Source: Bacilli bacterium
Lineage (GTDB): Bacteria; Bacillota_I; Bacilli_A; RF39; UBA660
Assembly (NCBI GenBank): GCA_028693035.1
Contig: JAQUWE010000001.1
Coordinates: 52,279-116,278 of the forward strand
Reading direction: 5' to 3'
Length of the DNA stretch: 64,000 nt
Shown here: positions 51,640 through 61,192 of the stretch, in pieces
Position numbering within the stretch: the stretch's first letter is position 1
Layout: each line of letters opens with the position of its first letter
Position numbers and translations under genes: made by a program
Notes under the pieces: model-generated
The model's input: only the letters and a program-made list of their open reading frames with translations
What the model was told of the DNA's origin: nothing
The model's database searches: none

Positions 51640-52134
51640 TCACTTCTTTCTTTTTTTTATTCCTATATACATAGGTAAATCTTTTGGTTTTAAAAATACC
51701 TTCCCTGACGCTAATTTATCAGCTAACGTAACAATCCAGCTTTCTCTATATCTTGGAGGATTGATATTTAATGGAAACATATGCTTTGTAATAATATCTT
51801 TTATTTTAGGTGTCATATATTGTGGAAAAACTTTTAGTGCGTTTTGATAGGCTTGCTTGGCATGCACAAAACCATGCATATCTCTAAATCGTTTTGCTTT
51901 TTCTGCAGACATCCAAGGTGTTGTATAAAAATCATGAAGAAGGCCTCCTATAGCTGCACTTTTGGCATCTAAGTGCAGTTTCTTTGCCATTCTGTATGCA
52001 AGATAAGACACTTGCAAACTGTGATCATATACACTCTCTTCTCCATGATGTTTAAAAGTTTTTCTTCTTTGAAATTCTGGATGTTCTATAATCTCATGAA
52101 TAATTTCATTAAATTCATCTTTATTACTTTTCAA
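51640..52134 (-). CDS. HD-domain protein
   Basis: ESVYDHSLQVSYLAYRMAKKL...GGLLHDFYTTPW (HD); TGA stop. Confidence 0.8.
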   Translation of the reverse strand: MKSNKDEFNEIIHEIIEHPEFQRRKTFKHHGEESVYDHSLQVSYLAYRMAKKLHLDAKSAAIGGLLHDFYTTPWMSAEKAKRFRDMHGFVHAKQAYQNALKVFPQYMTPKIKDIITKHMFPLNINPPRYRESWIVTLADKLASGKVFLKPKDLPMYIGIKKRKK

Positions 52135-52179
52135 TGGAAGTCCCCCATTTCTCTTGCTACATTATATATAATTTAAATA

Positions 52180-52208
52180 AAAAAAACAAGACATTATAAA
52201 TCTTGTTT
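52180..52208 (-). terminator. Rho-independent terminator after jag
   Basis: AAACAAGATTTATAATGTCTTGTTTTTTTT on the minus strand. Confidence 0.7.
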
Positions 52209-52808
52209 ATAGGAAATAACGATTTGACGATTTGGTTCTTCCCCTATACTATGTGTCTCTAACATAGTATATTCACTGATAATATTGTGTACAAATCTTC
52301 TTTCGTAAGAATTCATAGAGTCTAATTTTGTCTCTATTTTTGTATGAATAACTTCACTTGCAATACGGCGTGCCATATTTTCTATTTGTTTCATTTTCTT
52401 TTCTTTATACCCTGAAACATCTACATCTATTTTTACAGGCATCCCGATTTTTGAAAGTAACATTTGACGAAGTAAAACTTGAACAGCTTTCATTGTTTTA
52501 CCATCTTTACCAATCAAAATAGAATTGTGATCAGAATCTAAAGTGACTTTAAAAATATGATCTTCTTCTTTAACAGTAGCATCTATTCTAATATTCATTA
52601 AATGCGCAAATTCATTTAAGAAACTTTCAATTTCTTCTCTAATTTCTTGCAAAGTTACGACTCTTACTTGATATTTTGTTTTTTTAAGTAAAGTACCTGG
52701 AATTTCTTTGGTACGATAAAGGACTTCTTTAGAAGAAGCATTGGCTTCCTCTAATCCTTTTTGTAAAGCAATTTCCTCTGTTTTTCCTTCTCCTAAATAT
52801 ACCATCAT
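52194..52808 (-). CDS. jag: Jag/KhpB RNA-binding protein (Jag-N, KH, R3H)
   Basis: GKTEEIALQKGLEE, LIGKDGKTMKAVQVLLRQ, NSYERRFVHNIISEYTMLETHSIGEEPNR. Confidence 0.93.
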   Translation of the reverse strand: MMVYLGEGKTEEIALQKGLEEANASSKEVLYRTKEIPGTLLKKTKYQVRVVTLQEIREEIESFLNEFAHLMNIRIDATVKEEDHIFKVTLDSDHNSILIGKDGKTMKAVQVLLRQMLLSKIGMPVKIDVDVSGYKEKKMKQIENMARRIASEVIHTKIETKLDSMNSYERRFVHNIISEYTMLETHSIGEEPNRQIVISYKQDL

Positions 52809-53734
52809 TTTGCATCTCTCCTTTGTACAAGTAAACTTTGTACGATTGTAAAGGTACTATTGGTAATCCAGTATAAAGCAATTCCTGTTGATATTGTAAG
52901 GGAAGCGATTCCAATAAATACAATCATCATATTTGTCATCATTTTCATTTGTTTTTCTTGATCAGCACTCATAGCGGCTGTTTTATTAAATTTCATTGAG
53001 AAATAAGTAGCTGCTATAACCAATACAATAAAGATAAGATATAAGTAATGTCCTTGGCCAAAGGCAGTCATTGGACTTGTTCCCAATTGAAAGCCAAATA
53101 ATTTTTCTTCAAACAATACAGGTAAACGATTTAATGCTTCATAAAAAGCGAAGAATAATGGAATTTGAATAAAAGAGAATAAACATCCTGACATAGGACT
53201 TATATTATAACTTTTATAAATAGCCATCATTTCTTGTGACTTCTGCATCATAATGGTTTGATCTGCTTGATCTTTATTTTTATATTTTTTTTCTAAACGA
53301 TCTAATTCTGGTTTTGCTTTTTTCATATTTTCAGATTGCATTGCAGTTTTCTTAGTAACTGGATATAAAACCAATCTAATTAAAATAGTAATTAATATTA
53401 CAGCAATTCCATAATTATTACAAAACTTCCCTACTTCAATAATAAACCATGCAAGTGGTTTTACAAAAACGGTTGCCCAGATTCCTTCATATCCACCAGA
53501 AGTTGCTTTGAAATTTTCACATTTTGGTAATTTTTCAATATTGATTTTATTTTCTTCGTACTTCTTAATCGTTGGGGCTGCTGATGGTTGGCATAAAATA
53601 TTTGCTGTTAAACTTTGCCCTGTTGTTTCATTTGTAACTACTTTTTTATTTTTATCTTTTAATACTTGTGTACATCCTGTTAAAGAAAAAACAAGAAAAC
53701 TTATTACAGCGATTTTTAAAAATTTATTTTTCAT
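52805..53734 (-). CDS. yidC: Membrane protein insertase YidC/SpoIIIJ/OxaA (lipoprotein)
   Basis: Lipobox LTGC; NYGIAVILITILIRLVLYPVTKK; stop TGA overlaps the jag start. Confidence 0.95.
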   Translation of the reverse strand: MKNKFLKIAVISFLVFSLTGCTQVLKDKNKKVVTNETTGQSLTANILCQPSAAPTIKKYEENKINIEKLPKCENFKATSGGYEGIWATVFVKPLAWFIIEVGKFCNNYGIAVILITILIRLVLYPVTKKTAMQSENMKKAKPELDRLEKKYKNKDQADQTIMMQKSQEMMAIYKSYNISPMSGCLFSFIQIPLFFAFYEALNRLPVLFEEKLFGFQLGTSPMTAFGQGHYLYLIFIVLVIAATYFSMKFNKTAAMSADQEKQMKMMTNMMIVFIGIASLTISTGIALYWITNSTFTIVQSLLVQRRDAK

Positions 53735-54071
53735 TTTCCACATCCTTTATAATGTCTATTTTTTTGACTAACCTTAAAACATCTTCTCTCATTTCACCAA
53801 AACTTTTTTCAAGTATGGCTTTCTTCACTATTATAATACAATTAAATCCTTTTTGATAGACCTTTTCATCTAAAATATTTTTAAGTCTTCTTTTGACAAG
53901 ATTTCTAGTAACCGCATTCCCTACTTTTTTTCCTACAGAAAAACCAAAATGATAAGTACTCTCCTCTGTTCTCTCTAGATATACAATATAATCTTTAAAG
54001 TGAAAAGATTTATTTGCATGAATAATTCTCGAAAAATCCTTTGTATCTTTTAATATATTAACTTTTTTCAA
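53724..54071 (-). CDS. rnpA: Ribonuclease P protein component
   Basis: FGFSVGKKVGNAVTRNLVKRRLKNIL. Confidence 0.95.
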   Translation of the reverse strand: MKKVNILKDTKDFSRIIHANKSFHFKDYIVYLERTEESTYHFGFSVGKKVGNAVTRNLVKRRLKNILDEKVYQKGFNCIIIVKKAILEKSFGEMREDVLRLVKKIDIIKDVENEK

Positions 54072-54097
54072 AATGCACCTTCTTTATAAATCAAAAA

Positions 54098-54122
54098 AAC
54101 CCACTGAATCATTCAGTGGTTT
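54098..54122 (-). terminator. Hairpin/terminator between rpmH and rnpA
   Basis: AACCACTGAATGATTCAGTGGGTTTTTTT on the minus strand. Confidence 0.75.
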
Positions 54123-54125
54123 ATA

Positions 54126-54248
54126 TTAATGCGTTAAAGCTTTACGACCTTTTTTTCTACGACGCGTAATAATATTTGTTTTCATACGAGCGAAAAATCC
54201 TTGTTTCTTAGCTTTTCTTCTATTATTTGGTTGAAACGTTCTTTTCAT
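54126..54248 (-). CDS. rpmH: 50S ribosomal protein L34 (40 aa, compacted)
   Basis: [40 protein letters not shown]; missed by the ORF track because it is under 60 aa. Confidence 0.95.
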   Translation of the reverse strand: MKRTFQPNNRRKAKKQGFFARMKTNIITRRRKKGRKALTH

Positions 54249-54439
54249 TAATAAACACCTCCTATGTCAATTGCCAGTTCGCTTTCATAATTATATAGAT
54301 AAATGGAGCATTTGTCAAATCTTTTTTTATAAAAAGACAAAAACAATTAAAGTAAAATTAAAAGTTTTATATTTCAAAAAAAGTGCAATAGGTTCTCTAA
54401 CTATTTGTATGCATCTAAAAAAAATAAATACATACTCTA

Positions 54440-54790
54440 TTTTTTCCACATAATTACTTTTTCTGGACATTTGTACGTGTTCACAATTTATGTGGATAAA
54501 TATTTTATTTTTACTAATATCTATATGCGTTTTTCCTTTGATTATGGGTTATCCACCATAAAAGTGGAATAATTATCCATAGTCTTTTTTACATATTTAT
54601 TAGTTTTCCACATTTTTGTTGAAAACTCTTTTTTTTGATATAATATAAGGCCTTTAATTGTGGATGATTTTGTGGATTGCATGTGGATTGATTTTTTTTC
54701 CACTTTTTCCTTATTTTACCTTGTTTTTTCCACATTTTTATTCTAAAATGGTAGTAGAACAAACAAGTTATATCTAGAGTGGGGGTGCTT
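54440..54790. other. oriC region upstream of dnaA with a DnaA-box cluster
   Basis: Perfect TGTGGATAA at 54491-54499; near-consensus TTTTCCACA (54442, 54604, 54726), TTATCCACC (54549), TTATCCATA (54573), TGTGGATGA (54659), TGTGGATTG (54671, 54682). Confidence 0.85.
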
Positions 54791-54791
54791 C

Positions 54792-56144
54792 ATGGATATT
54801 GATAGTATTTGGTCGCAATTTCTGAATCATATTAAGGAAAATACCAATTCTATGATTTATGAAACTTGGTTTATGGACACGAAATTATTAGGGCTTAATG
54901 AAACAACAGCGAAAGTCCTTGTACCAATGCATGTGCATAAAAAGTTTTTAAAAGAAAATTATAGTGATTTAATAGAAAATATTTTTACAGAAATTACAGG
55001 ATCTAATTTTGCATTTGAGTATTTTACAGAAGAAGAGATTGAAAAGAATATAGAAATTGATACAGATGATATAGGGGTTCCTTCTATAAGCAATTTTGAA
55101 ACCAATTTAAAACAACAATATCAATTTGAAAATTTCATAGTAGGGCAGAGTAATAAATTTGCTAGAACAACAGCGCTTGCGGTTTCAGAAAAACCTGGAA
55201 TGATGTATAATCCTTTGTTTATCTATGGAAATAGTGGACTTGGAAAAACCCATTTGATGCATGCGATTGGAAATTATATCAGTAAAAACAGTAAAAAAAG
55301 AGTACTTTATGTAACAAGTGAACAATTTGTAAATGATTTTATAGAACTATCAAGAAGAAACCAAGAGGGTAGTAATATAGAAGAAGTGAAAAACTTTAAA
55401 AGAAAATATAGAGATATTGATGTCTTAATGATTGATGATATTCAATATCTACAAATTGCCAATAGTGCACAACAAGAATTTTTCAACACTTTTAATGAAT
55501 TATATGGTAATAATAAACAAATTGTCATTTCATCAGACCGTTCTCCAGATGATTTAAATAAACTGGAACAAAGACTACAAACGCGCTTTAACTGGGGGAT
55601 TACAACAGATATTTTACCACCAGACTTCAAATTACGAATTGATATTATCAACAAGAAAATAGAGGGTAGTGCCATGGCAAATTCTTTTCCACAGGAAGTA
55701 AAAGAATATATTGCAAGCAATTGTATGAGTGACATTAGAAAGCTAGAAGGATCTATCACAAGAATCATGGCCTATGCAACCATTATGAATAGTTCAGAAA
55801 TTACGATTGACTTAGCCATTGAAGCTTTAAGAGATTACTTTGTAAAAAGTGTTTCTTCCAAAAATAAGATAGATCAAGTCCAACAACTGATTGCAAGTAA
55901 CTACAATATTAGTGTAGAAGACTTAAAAAGTAAAAGAAGAGTTGCTACTATTGCTGTACCAAGACAAATTGCGATGTACATCTGTAGAGTGAAGTTAGAA
56001 GAAACACTTCCTAAAATAGGAATCGCTTTTGGTGGAAAAGATCATACTACCGTTATGCACTCTGTGGATAAAATAAAAAAAGAAATACAAAAAGATAAAA
56101 ATTTAGAAATACAAATAGAAAAAATTGTGGAACAAATAAAATAA
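54792..56144 (+). CDS. dnaA: Chromosomal replication initiator DnaA
   Basis: NPLFIYGNSGLGKTHLMHAIGNYI, VLMIDDIQ, C-terminal GGKDHTTVMHSVDKI. Confidence 0.98.
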   Translation: MDIDSIWSQFLNHIKENTNSMIYETWFMDTKLLGLNETTAKVLVPMHVHKKFLKENYSDLIENIFTEITGSNFAFEYFTEEEIEKNIEIDTDDIGVPSISNFETNLKQQYQFENFIVGQSNKFARTTALAVSEKPGMMYNPLFIYGNSGLGKTHLMHAIGNYISKNSKKRVLYVTSEQFVNDFIELSRRNQEGSNIEEVKNFKRKYRDIDVLMIDDIQYLQIANSAQQEFFNTFNELYGNNKQIVISSDRSPDDLNKLEQRLQTRFNWGITTDILPPDFKLRIDIINKKIEGSAMANSFPQEVKEYIASNCMSDIRKLEGSITRIMAYATIMNSSEITIDLAIEALRDYFVKSVSSKNKIDQVQQLIASNYNISVEDLKSKRRVATIAVPRQIAMYICRVKLEETLPKIGIAFGGKDHTTVMHSVDKIKKEIQKDKNLEIQIEKIVEQIK

Positions 56145-56300
56145 GAAATGTGTATAACCCTTTATAAACGTGGATAAAAAAAAGTTATTCACATTTGAAA
56201 ATGTTGTTTTTTCCTTATAAACTAAAGAAAAAAAGAACTTTTTCCACATTATCCACATCTATAATAATAATAATTTTAAAATAATATAATAATAAGGAGG
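56145..56300. other. Second oriC element between dnaA and dnaN: DnaA boxes plus AT-rich unwinding region
   Basis: TTATTCACA, TTTTCCACA and perfect TTATCCACA (56249-56257), followed by ATAATAATAATAATTTTAAAATAATATAATAATAA. Confidence 0.75.
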
Positions 56301-56304
56301 ATTT

Positions 56305-57426
56305 ATGAAATTTAAAATTAAACAAAATATATTAATGGAACACTTAAACTATGCGATAAAAGGAATCTCTAATAAAAACTTAATTCCTATATTAAACTGT
56401 ATTAAATTTGAACTTACACAAGAAGGTTTAAATCTAATGAGTACAGATAATGATATTGCTATAAAAACATTTATTGATAAAAAAGATATTGAAGAAGTAG
56501 ATACTTTAGGAGAAGTTGTTATTTCAGGAAAATACATTTATGAAATTATTAGAAAATTACCTAATACAATCATTAATATAGAAGAAGCAGTAGATTCTAG
56601 GCTATATATATATACAGATTCATCTTCCTTCTATTTAAATAGTAATTTAGTAAGTGATTTTCCACAAATTGATTTAAATGATCACAAAAGTCCTATTGTA
56701 ATGAATCAAAAGGTGTTGAAAACTATTTTTGCACAGACATCATTTGCGACATCAACACAAGAAACAAGACCTATCTTAACAGGTATCAATTTTAAAATAA
56801 ACGAAAATAAAATGGAGTGTACTGCTACTGACTCTTATCGTTTGGCTAAAAAGATTGTGGAAATCAATGAAACAATTAAAGAAGACATCAATGTTACCAT
56901 TCCAACAAAGAACCTAGGGGAACTTGTTAAAATGTTTAATGATGATGAAGATACAGTAGAACTTCATATCTTTAATAACAAAATTATTTTTAAATTTAAT
57001 AATATTATTATGTTATCAAGTTTAATCAATGGAACGTATCCAGATACATCAAAACTAATACCAGAAAGCTTTTCCTTACATATTCAAACAAAATTCAGAG
57101 ATATCTATGGAGCTATCGATAGAGCCTCTTTATTAACAAATGAATCTGAAAAAAATACAATACGTTTTGAAAGCAAACAAAATGGAGTTGTTATTTCTTC
57201 TAATATTCCAGAAATAGGAAATGTTGAAGAAAAAATACAAATCCAAAAACAAGAAGAAGGGGATATTCATATTTCTTTCAGTTCTAAATATATGATGGAT
57301 GCATTAAAGACAATAGAGGCTGAAGACGTGACTTTATGCTTTAATAGTGAGATACAACCTATTATTATTAAAAGTGCTGATAATGACCATCTAATCCAAT
57401 TAATTCTACCAATTAAAACCTATTAA
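56305..57426 (+). CDS. dnaN: DNA polymerase III beta subunit
   Basis: Sliding-clamp pattern, position after dnaA, C-terminal LIQLILPIKTY. Confidence 0.97.
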   Translation: MKFKIKQNILMEHLNYAIKGISNKNLIPILNCIKFELTQEGLNLMSTDNDIAIKTFIDKKDIEEVDTLGEVVISGKYIYEIIRKLPNTIINIEEAVDSRLYIYTDSSSFYLNSNLVSDFPQIDLNDHKSPIVMNQKVLKTIFAQTSFATSTQETRPILTGINFKINENKMECTATDSYRLAKKIVEINETIKEDINVTIPTKNLGELVKMFNDDEDTVELHIFNNKIIFKFNNIIMLSSLINGTYPDTSKLIPESFSLHIQTKFRDIYGAIDRASLLTNESEKNTIRFESKQNGVVISSNIPEIGNVEEKIQIQKQEEGDIHISFSSKYMMDALKTIEAEDVTLCFNSEIQPIIIKSADNDHLIQLILPIKTY

Positions 57427-57429
57427 AGA

Positions 57430-57459
57430 GAAAGATAAGACAAAATCTTTCTTTTTTTT
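57430..57459 (+). terminator. Rho-independent terminator after dnaN
   Basis: GAAAGATAAGACAAAATCTTTCTTTTTTTT. Confidence 0.7.
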
Positions 57460-57562
57460 ACGATTATAGACAAATTTTGATAAAATTCGACGAATTTAAG
57501 TGGTATAAGAGAGGAAATCAGACGCATTTCATAGAAATATGTCTGTAGAGGGAGGTGAATAC

Positions 57563-58009
57563 ATGATAGATCATTATGAGATAAATCCATCTACCATTGC
57601 TTTAATCGCAGTAGGTACGAGTGAGACAAAAGTCTTAGAAGAAGATCGTGTCTTTATGATCAATAAAAATACAACCGATATTATTAATCATAGTTGTAAA
57701 TATTTTGGAAGTTCATTAGTTGGAAGAAAGGAGGGAACCAAGGCTTTGACAGGCGTAAGTTATAAAGCACCTATTATTATTGAAGAAACCCAAAGTATTA
57801 TTTTCTTTCCAACAAGTTCTCCTAGATTTGATAACTGTTCTTGGATATCACTAAATCATATTAATGATTACTTTAGAGCCAATCAAATGTCTTTAGTTAC
57901 TTTTAAAAATGGACAAAGTTTAGAAATAGATATATCCTTTGGATCACTAGAAAATCAAGTTTTAAGAGCAACACGACTTGAATCCATTTTAAGACATCGA
58001 AAAATCTAA
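57563..58009 (+). CDS. comK: ComK family competence transcription factor, C-terminally short
   Basis: YEINPSTIALIAV...IINHSCKYFGSSLVGRKEGTKALTGVSYKAPIII...IIFFPTSSPRFDNCSWISLNHI...VTFKNGQSLEIDISFGSLENQVLRATRL aligns with recalled B. subtilis ComK. ATG 57563 after GGAGGTG. Confidence 0.88.
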   Translation: MIDHYEINPSTIALIAVGTSETKVLEEDRVFMINKNTTDIINHSCKYFGSSLVGRKEGTKALTGVSYKAPIIIEETQSIIFFPTSSPRFDNCSWISLNHINDYFRANQMSLVTFKNGQSLEIDISFGSLENQVLRATRLESILRHRKI

Positions 58010-58045
58010 TAAAATAAGTCTATTTTGGCTTGTTTTATTTTTTTT
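58009..58045 (+). terminator. Rho-independent terminator after comK
   Basis: AATAAAATAAGTCTATTTTGGCTTGTTTTATTTTTTTT. Confidence 0.65.
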
Positions 58046-58142
58046 ATGCTCATTTTGTGGTATAATTGTAAATAGGTATAGGAGTACCTATTATATATAA
58101 AAATTCAAAAAATAGGTTATTTTTATAAAATAAGGGGGACAT

Positions 58143-59246
58143 ATGATTTTAAAAGAGCTAAATATTGTCAATTTTAGAAACTATGATTCCCTTTCTTTGA
58201 AACTTCATGATAATATCAATATTATTTATGGGGATAATGGTCAAGGTAAAAGTAATTTATTAGAGAGTATTTATGTTTTGGGACTTACAAAATCCCATCG
58301 TCTTTTCATTGATGAACATTTAATTAAAGAGGGTTCTGTATTTTCTAAAATCAAAGGTATTGTAGAAACAAATGGCATTAAAAAAAATTTAGAAATTGTT
58401 TTAAAAGACAAACAAAAAGAATTTAAGGTAGATACAGATCCTATAAAAAAGGTAGGAGACTATATTACCAATTTAAGTGTTATTATTTTTTATCCTGAAG
58501 ATTTAGAAATCATTAAAGGGTCACCTTCTATACGAAGAAAATTTATCAATACGGAAATGAGTCAGTTACAACAAGGATATTATGCTGTTTTAAATGATTA
58601 CAATAGACTATTAAAAATGCGCAATGAATATTTGAAAAATCCTAAATTTGATAGTGTTTACTTTGAAATTTTGACCAATCATTTTATTGATAAAGCTTAT
58701 ATTATTTATAAAATGAGACAAAAATTCATAAGCAGAATTAATGAATATGCAGAATCTATTTATGAAAATATTATGCAAATAAAAAATTTCAAAATAGAAT
58801 ATGAAATAAGTGAACCCTTGTCCTTTGAAAAGGATGGGAAAACAAATATCTATAATTATTATAAAAAAGTGCAAGAAAAAGAAATACTATATCAGAAAAC
58901 CTTATTTGGACCCCATAGGGACGATATAATATTTTATATTGGTACACAAGATATGAAATCATATGCCTCACAGGGGCAGCAAAGGGTAGCGGTACTTGCA
59001 TTTAAGCTCGCATTATTGGAATTATTCAAAAAATATAAAGAAGAAAACCCTATTTTGTTATTAGATGATGTTTTTAGTGAACTTGATCATGGTAAAAAAA
59101 TAAATTTACTTTCTTATATAGGAGATAATATTCAAACCATTATTACAACAACAGAGCTTGATTATTTAAATGATGATATTAAGAAAAACGCAAAAATGAT
59201 AAAAATTAAACAAGGAAAGAAAGTCAAACAAGAAGAGGTGGAATAA
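58143..59246 (+). CDS. recF: DNA replication and repair protein RecF
   Basis: NIIYGDNGQGKSNLLESIYVLG, SQGQQRVAVLAFKLA, ILLLDDVFSELD. Confidence 0.97.
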   Translation: MILKELNIVNFRNYDSLSLKLHDNINIIYGDNGQGKSNLLESIYVLGLTKSHRLFIDEHLIKEGSVFSKIKGIVETNGIKKNLEIVLKDKQKEFKVDTDPIKKVGDYITNLSVIIFYPEDLEIIKGSPSIRRKFINTEMSQLQQGYYAVLNDYNRLLKMRNEYLKNPKFDSVYFEILTNHFIDKAYIIYKMRQKFISRINEYAESIYENIMQIKNFKIEYEISEPLSFEKDGKTNIYNYYKKVQEKEILYQKTLFGPHRDDIIFYIGTQDMKSYASQGQQRVAVLAFKLALLELFKKYKEENPILLLDDVFSELDHGKKINLLSYIGDNIQTIITTTELDYLNDDIKKNAKMIKIKQGKKVKQEEVE

Positions 59247-61181
59247 ATGAAACAAGAAAATATGCATTATGATGCATCTGATATTCAGGTATTAGAAGGA
59301 TTAGAAGCTGTACGAAAAAGACCAGGTATGTATATTGGAGCCACAAGTAGTACTGGATTACATCATTTGGTTTGGGAAATTGTTGATAATGCTATTGATG
59401 AAGCATTAGCAGGGTATTGTGATGATATTGAAATTATTATTAATAAAGACAATTCTATTACAGTAAAAGACGATGGTCGTGGTATTCCAACAGGGATTCA
59501 TGCAAAAACAGGTTTATCCACAGTAGAAACTGTTTATACAGTACTTCATGCTGGTGGTAAATTTGGTGGAGGCGGATATAAAGTATCTGGAGGTCTTCAC
59601 GGTGTAGGTGCATCTGTTGTAAATGCGCTAAGTTCATGGGTAGAAGTAACTGTTTATCAAAATAGTAAAATTTATTTCATTCGCTTTGAAAAAGGTGGAC
59701 ATACGGCTGCGCCTTTAGAAGTTATTGGAGAATGTGAAGAAGATAGAACAGGAACAACTGTTACTTTTAAGGCAGATCCAGAAATTTTTACAGAAACGAC
59801 AGAGTATAGTTACGAAATTTTAAGAACAAGAGCACAAGAACTTGCTTTCTTAAATAAGAGTCTAAGAATTATTTTATGTGATGATAGACCTGCAGATGAA
59901 GCAGAAAAGAAAAAGGAAATCTTTGTATATGAAGGTGGTATTAGTGCTTATATTGAAAAATTAAACAAAAATAAAACACCAATTCATGAAAACATCATCC
60001 ATTTAATGGGGGAATCAGAAGGTATTTCTTTAGAAGTCGCACTACAATATAATTCAGGATATATTGCTAACATTTATTCTTTTACCAACAATATTAATAC
60101 CCCAGATGGTGGTACGCATGAAGATGGAGTAAAAAGAGCTCTTACAAGAATTATAAATAATTATGCTAGAAAAAATAAATTTTTAAAGGACAATGAAGAT
60201 TCTTTAAGTGGAGAAGATGTAAGAGAAGGAATCACGATGATTGTTTCCTGTAAACACCCAGATCCACAGTTTGAAGGACAAACAAAAACAAAATTAGGAA
60301 ACAGTGAAGTTAGAAAAATAGCAGATGATGTTTTTAGTGAGGGATTTGAAAGATTTTTATTAGAAAATCCTGATTCTGCAAAAATTATTATAGAAAAATC
60401 AATGACAGCAGCCCGTGCTCGTATGGCAGCTAAGAAAGCCAGAGATTTAACGCGCCGTAAAACAGCTTTAGAAGTAACAAGTTTGCCAGGTAAACTTGCA
60501 GACTGTTCTTCAAAAAACGCTGAAGAATGTGAAATATTTATTGTCGAAGGGGATTCAGCAGGTGGTTCTGCTAAATCTGGACGTAATCCGAAAACACAAG
60601 CCATTTTACCATTAAGAGGTAAAATTTTAAATGTAGAAAAAGCTAGATTGGATAGAATATTAGGAAATAATGAAATCAGGGCTATGATTACAGCATTTGG
60701 TACAGGTATTGGAGACGAATTTGATATTTCAAAATTAAGATATCATAAAATTGTTATCATGACCGATGCCGATGTAGATGGTGCTCATATTAGAATTCTT
60801 TTATTAACATTCTTTTATCGTTATTTTAAACCATTGGTAGAAAAAGGCTATATTTATGCAGCACAGCCTCCTTTATATAAGATAGAGTATAACAAAAAGG
60901 TTTATCATGTATATAGTGACGAAGAAAAAGACGCTGTCATTGCGACTCTACCAGATCCAACAAGAGTGAAAGTAAACCGTTATAAAGGTCTTGGAGAAAT
61001 GGATGCAGAGGAATTATGGGAAACCACTATGAATATTGAAACACGTATTTTATCAAAAATCACTATGGATGATGCCATTATTGCAGACCAAGTCCTTAAT
61101 GATTTAATGGGTGAAGAAGTAGAACCAAGACGTGATTTTATTGAAAAAAATGCTAAATTCGTAGAAAATATAGATGTATAG
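59247..61181 (+). CDS. gyrB: DNA gyrase subunit B
   Basis: [32 protein letters not shown]-terminal [17 protein letters not shown]. Confidence 0.98.
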   Translation: MKQENMHYDASDIQVLEGLEAVRKRPGMYIGATSSTGLHHLVWEIVDNAIDEALAGYCDDIEIIINKDNSITVKDDGRGIPTGIHAKTGLSTVETVYTVLHAGGKFGGGGYKVSGGLHGVGASVVNALSSWVEVTVYQNSKIYFIRFEKGGHTAAPLEVIGECEEDRTGTTVTFKADPEIFTETTEYSYEILRTRAQELAFLNKSLRIILCDDRPADEAEKKKEIFVYEGGISAYIEKLNKNKTPIHENIIHLMGESEGISLEVALQYNSGYIANIYSFTNNINTPDGGTHEDGVKRALTRIINNYARKNKFLKDNEDSLSGEDVREGITMIVSCKHPDPQFEGQTKTKLGNSEVRKIADDVFSEGFERFLLENPDSAKIIIEKSMTAARARMAAKKARDLTRRKTALEVTSLPGKLADCSSKNAEECEIFIVEGDSAGGSAKSGRNPKTQAILPLRGKILNVEKARLDRILGNNEIRAMITAFGTGIGDEFDISKLRYHKIVIMTDADVDGAHIRILLLTFFYRYFKPLVEKGYIYAAQPPLYKIEYNKKVYHVYSDEEKDAVIATLPDPTRVKVNRYKGLGEMDAEELWETTMNIETRILSKITMDDAIIADQVLNDLMGEEVEPRRDFIEKNAKFVENIDV

Positions 61182-61192
61182 GAGGAAAGAAA

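Noticed and set aside
60161-60604. Antisense 147-aa ORF inside gyrB, and similar antisense ORFs (e.g. 26698-27153, 27166-27648 in ftsH; 6604-6969 in the LysM gene)
   Set aside because: They overlap highly conserved genes on the opposite strand and show no RBS or family signature.
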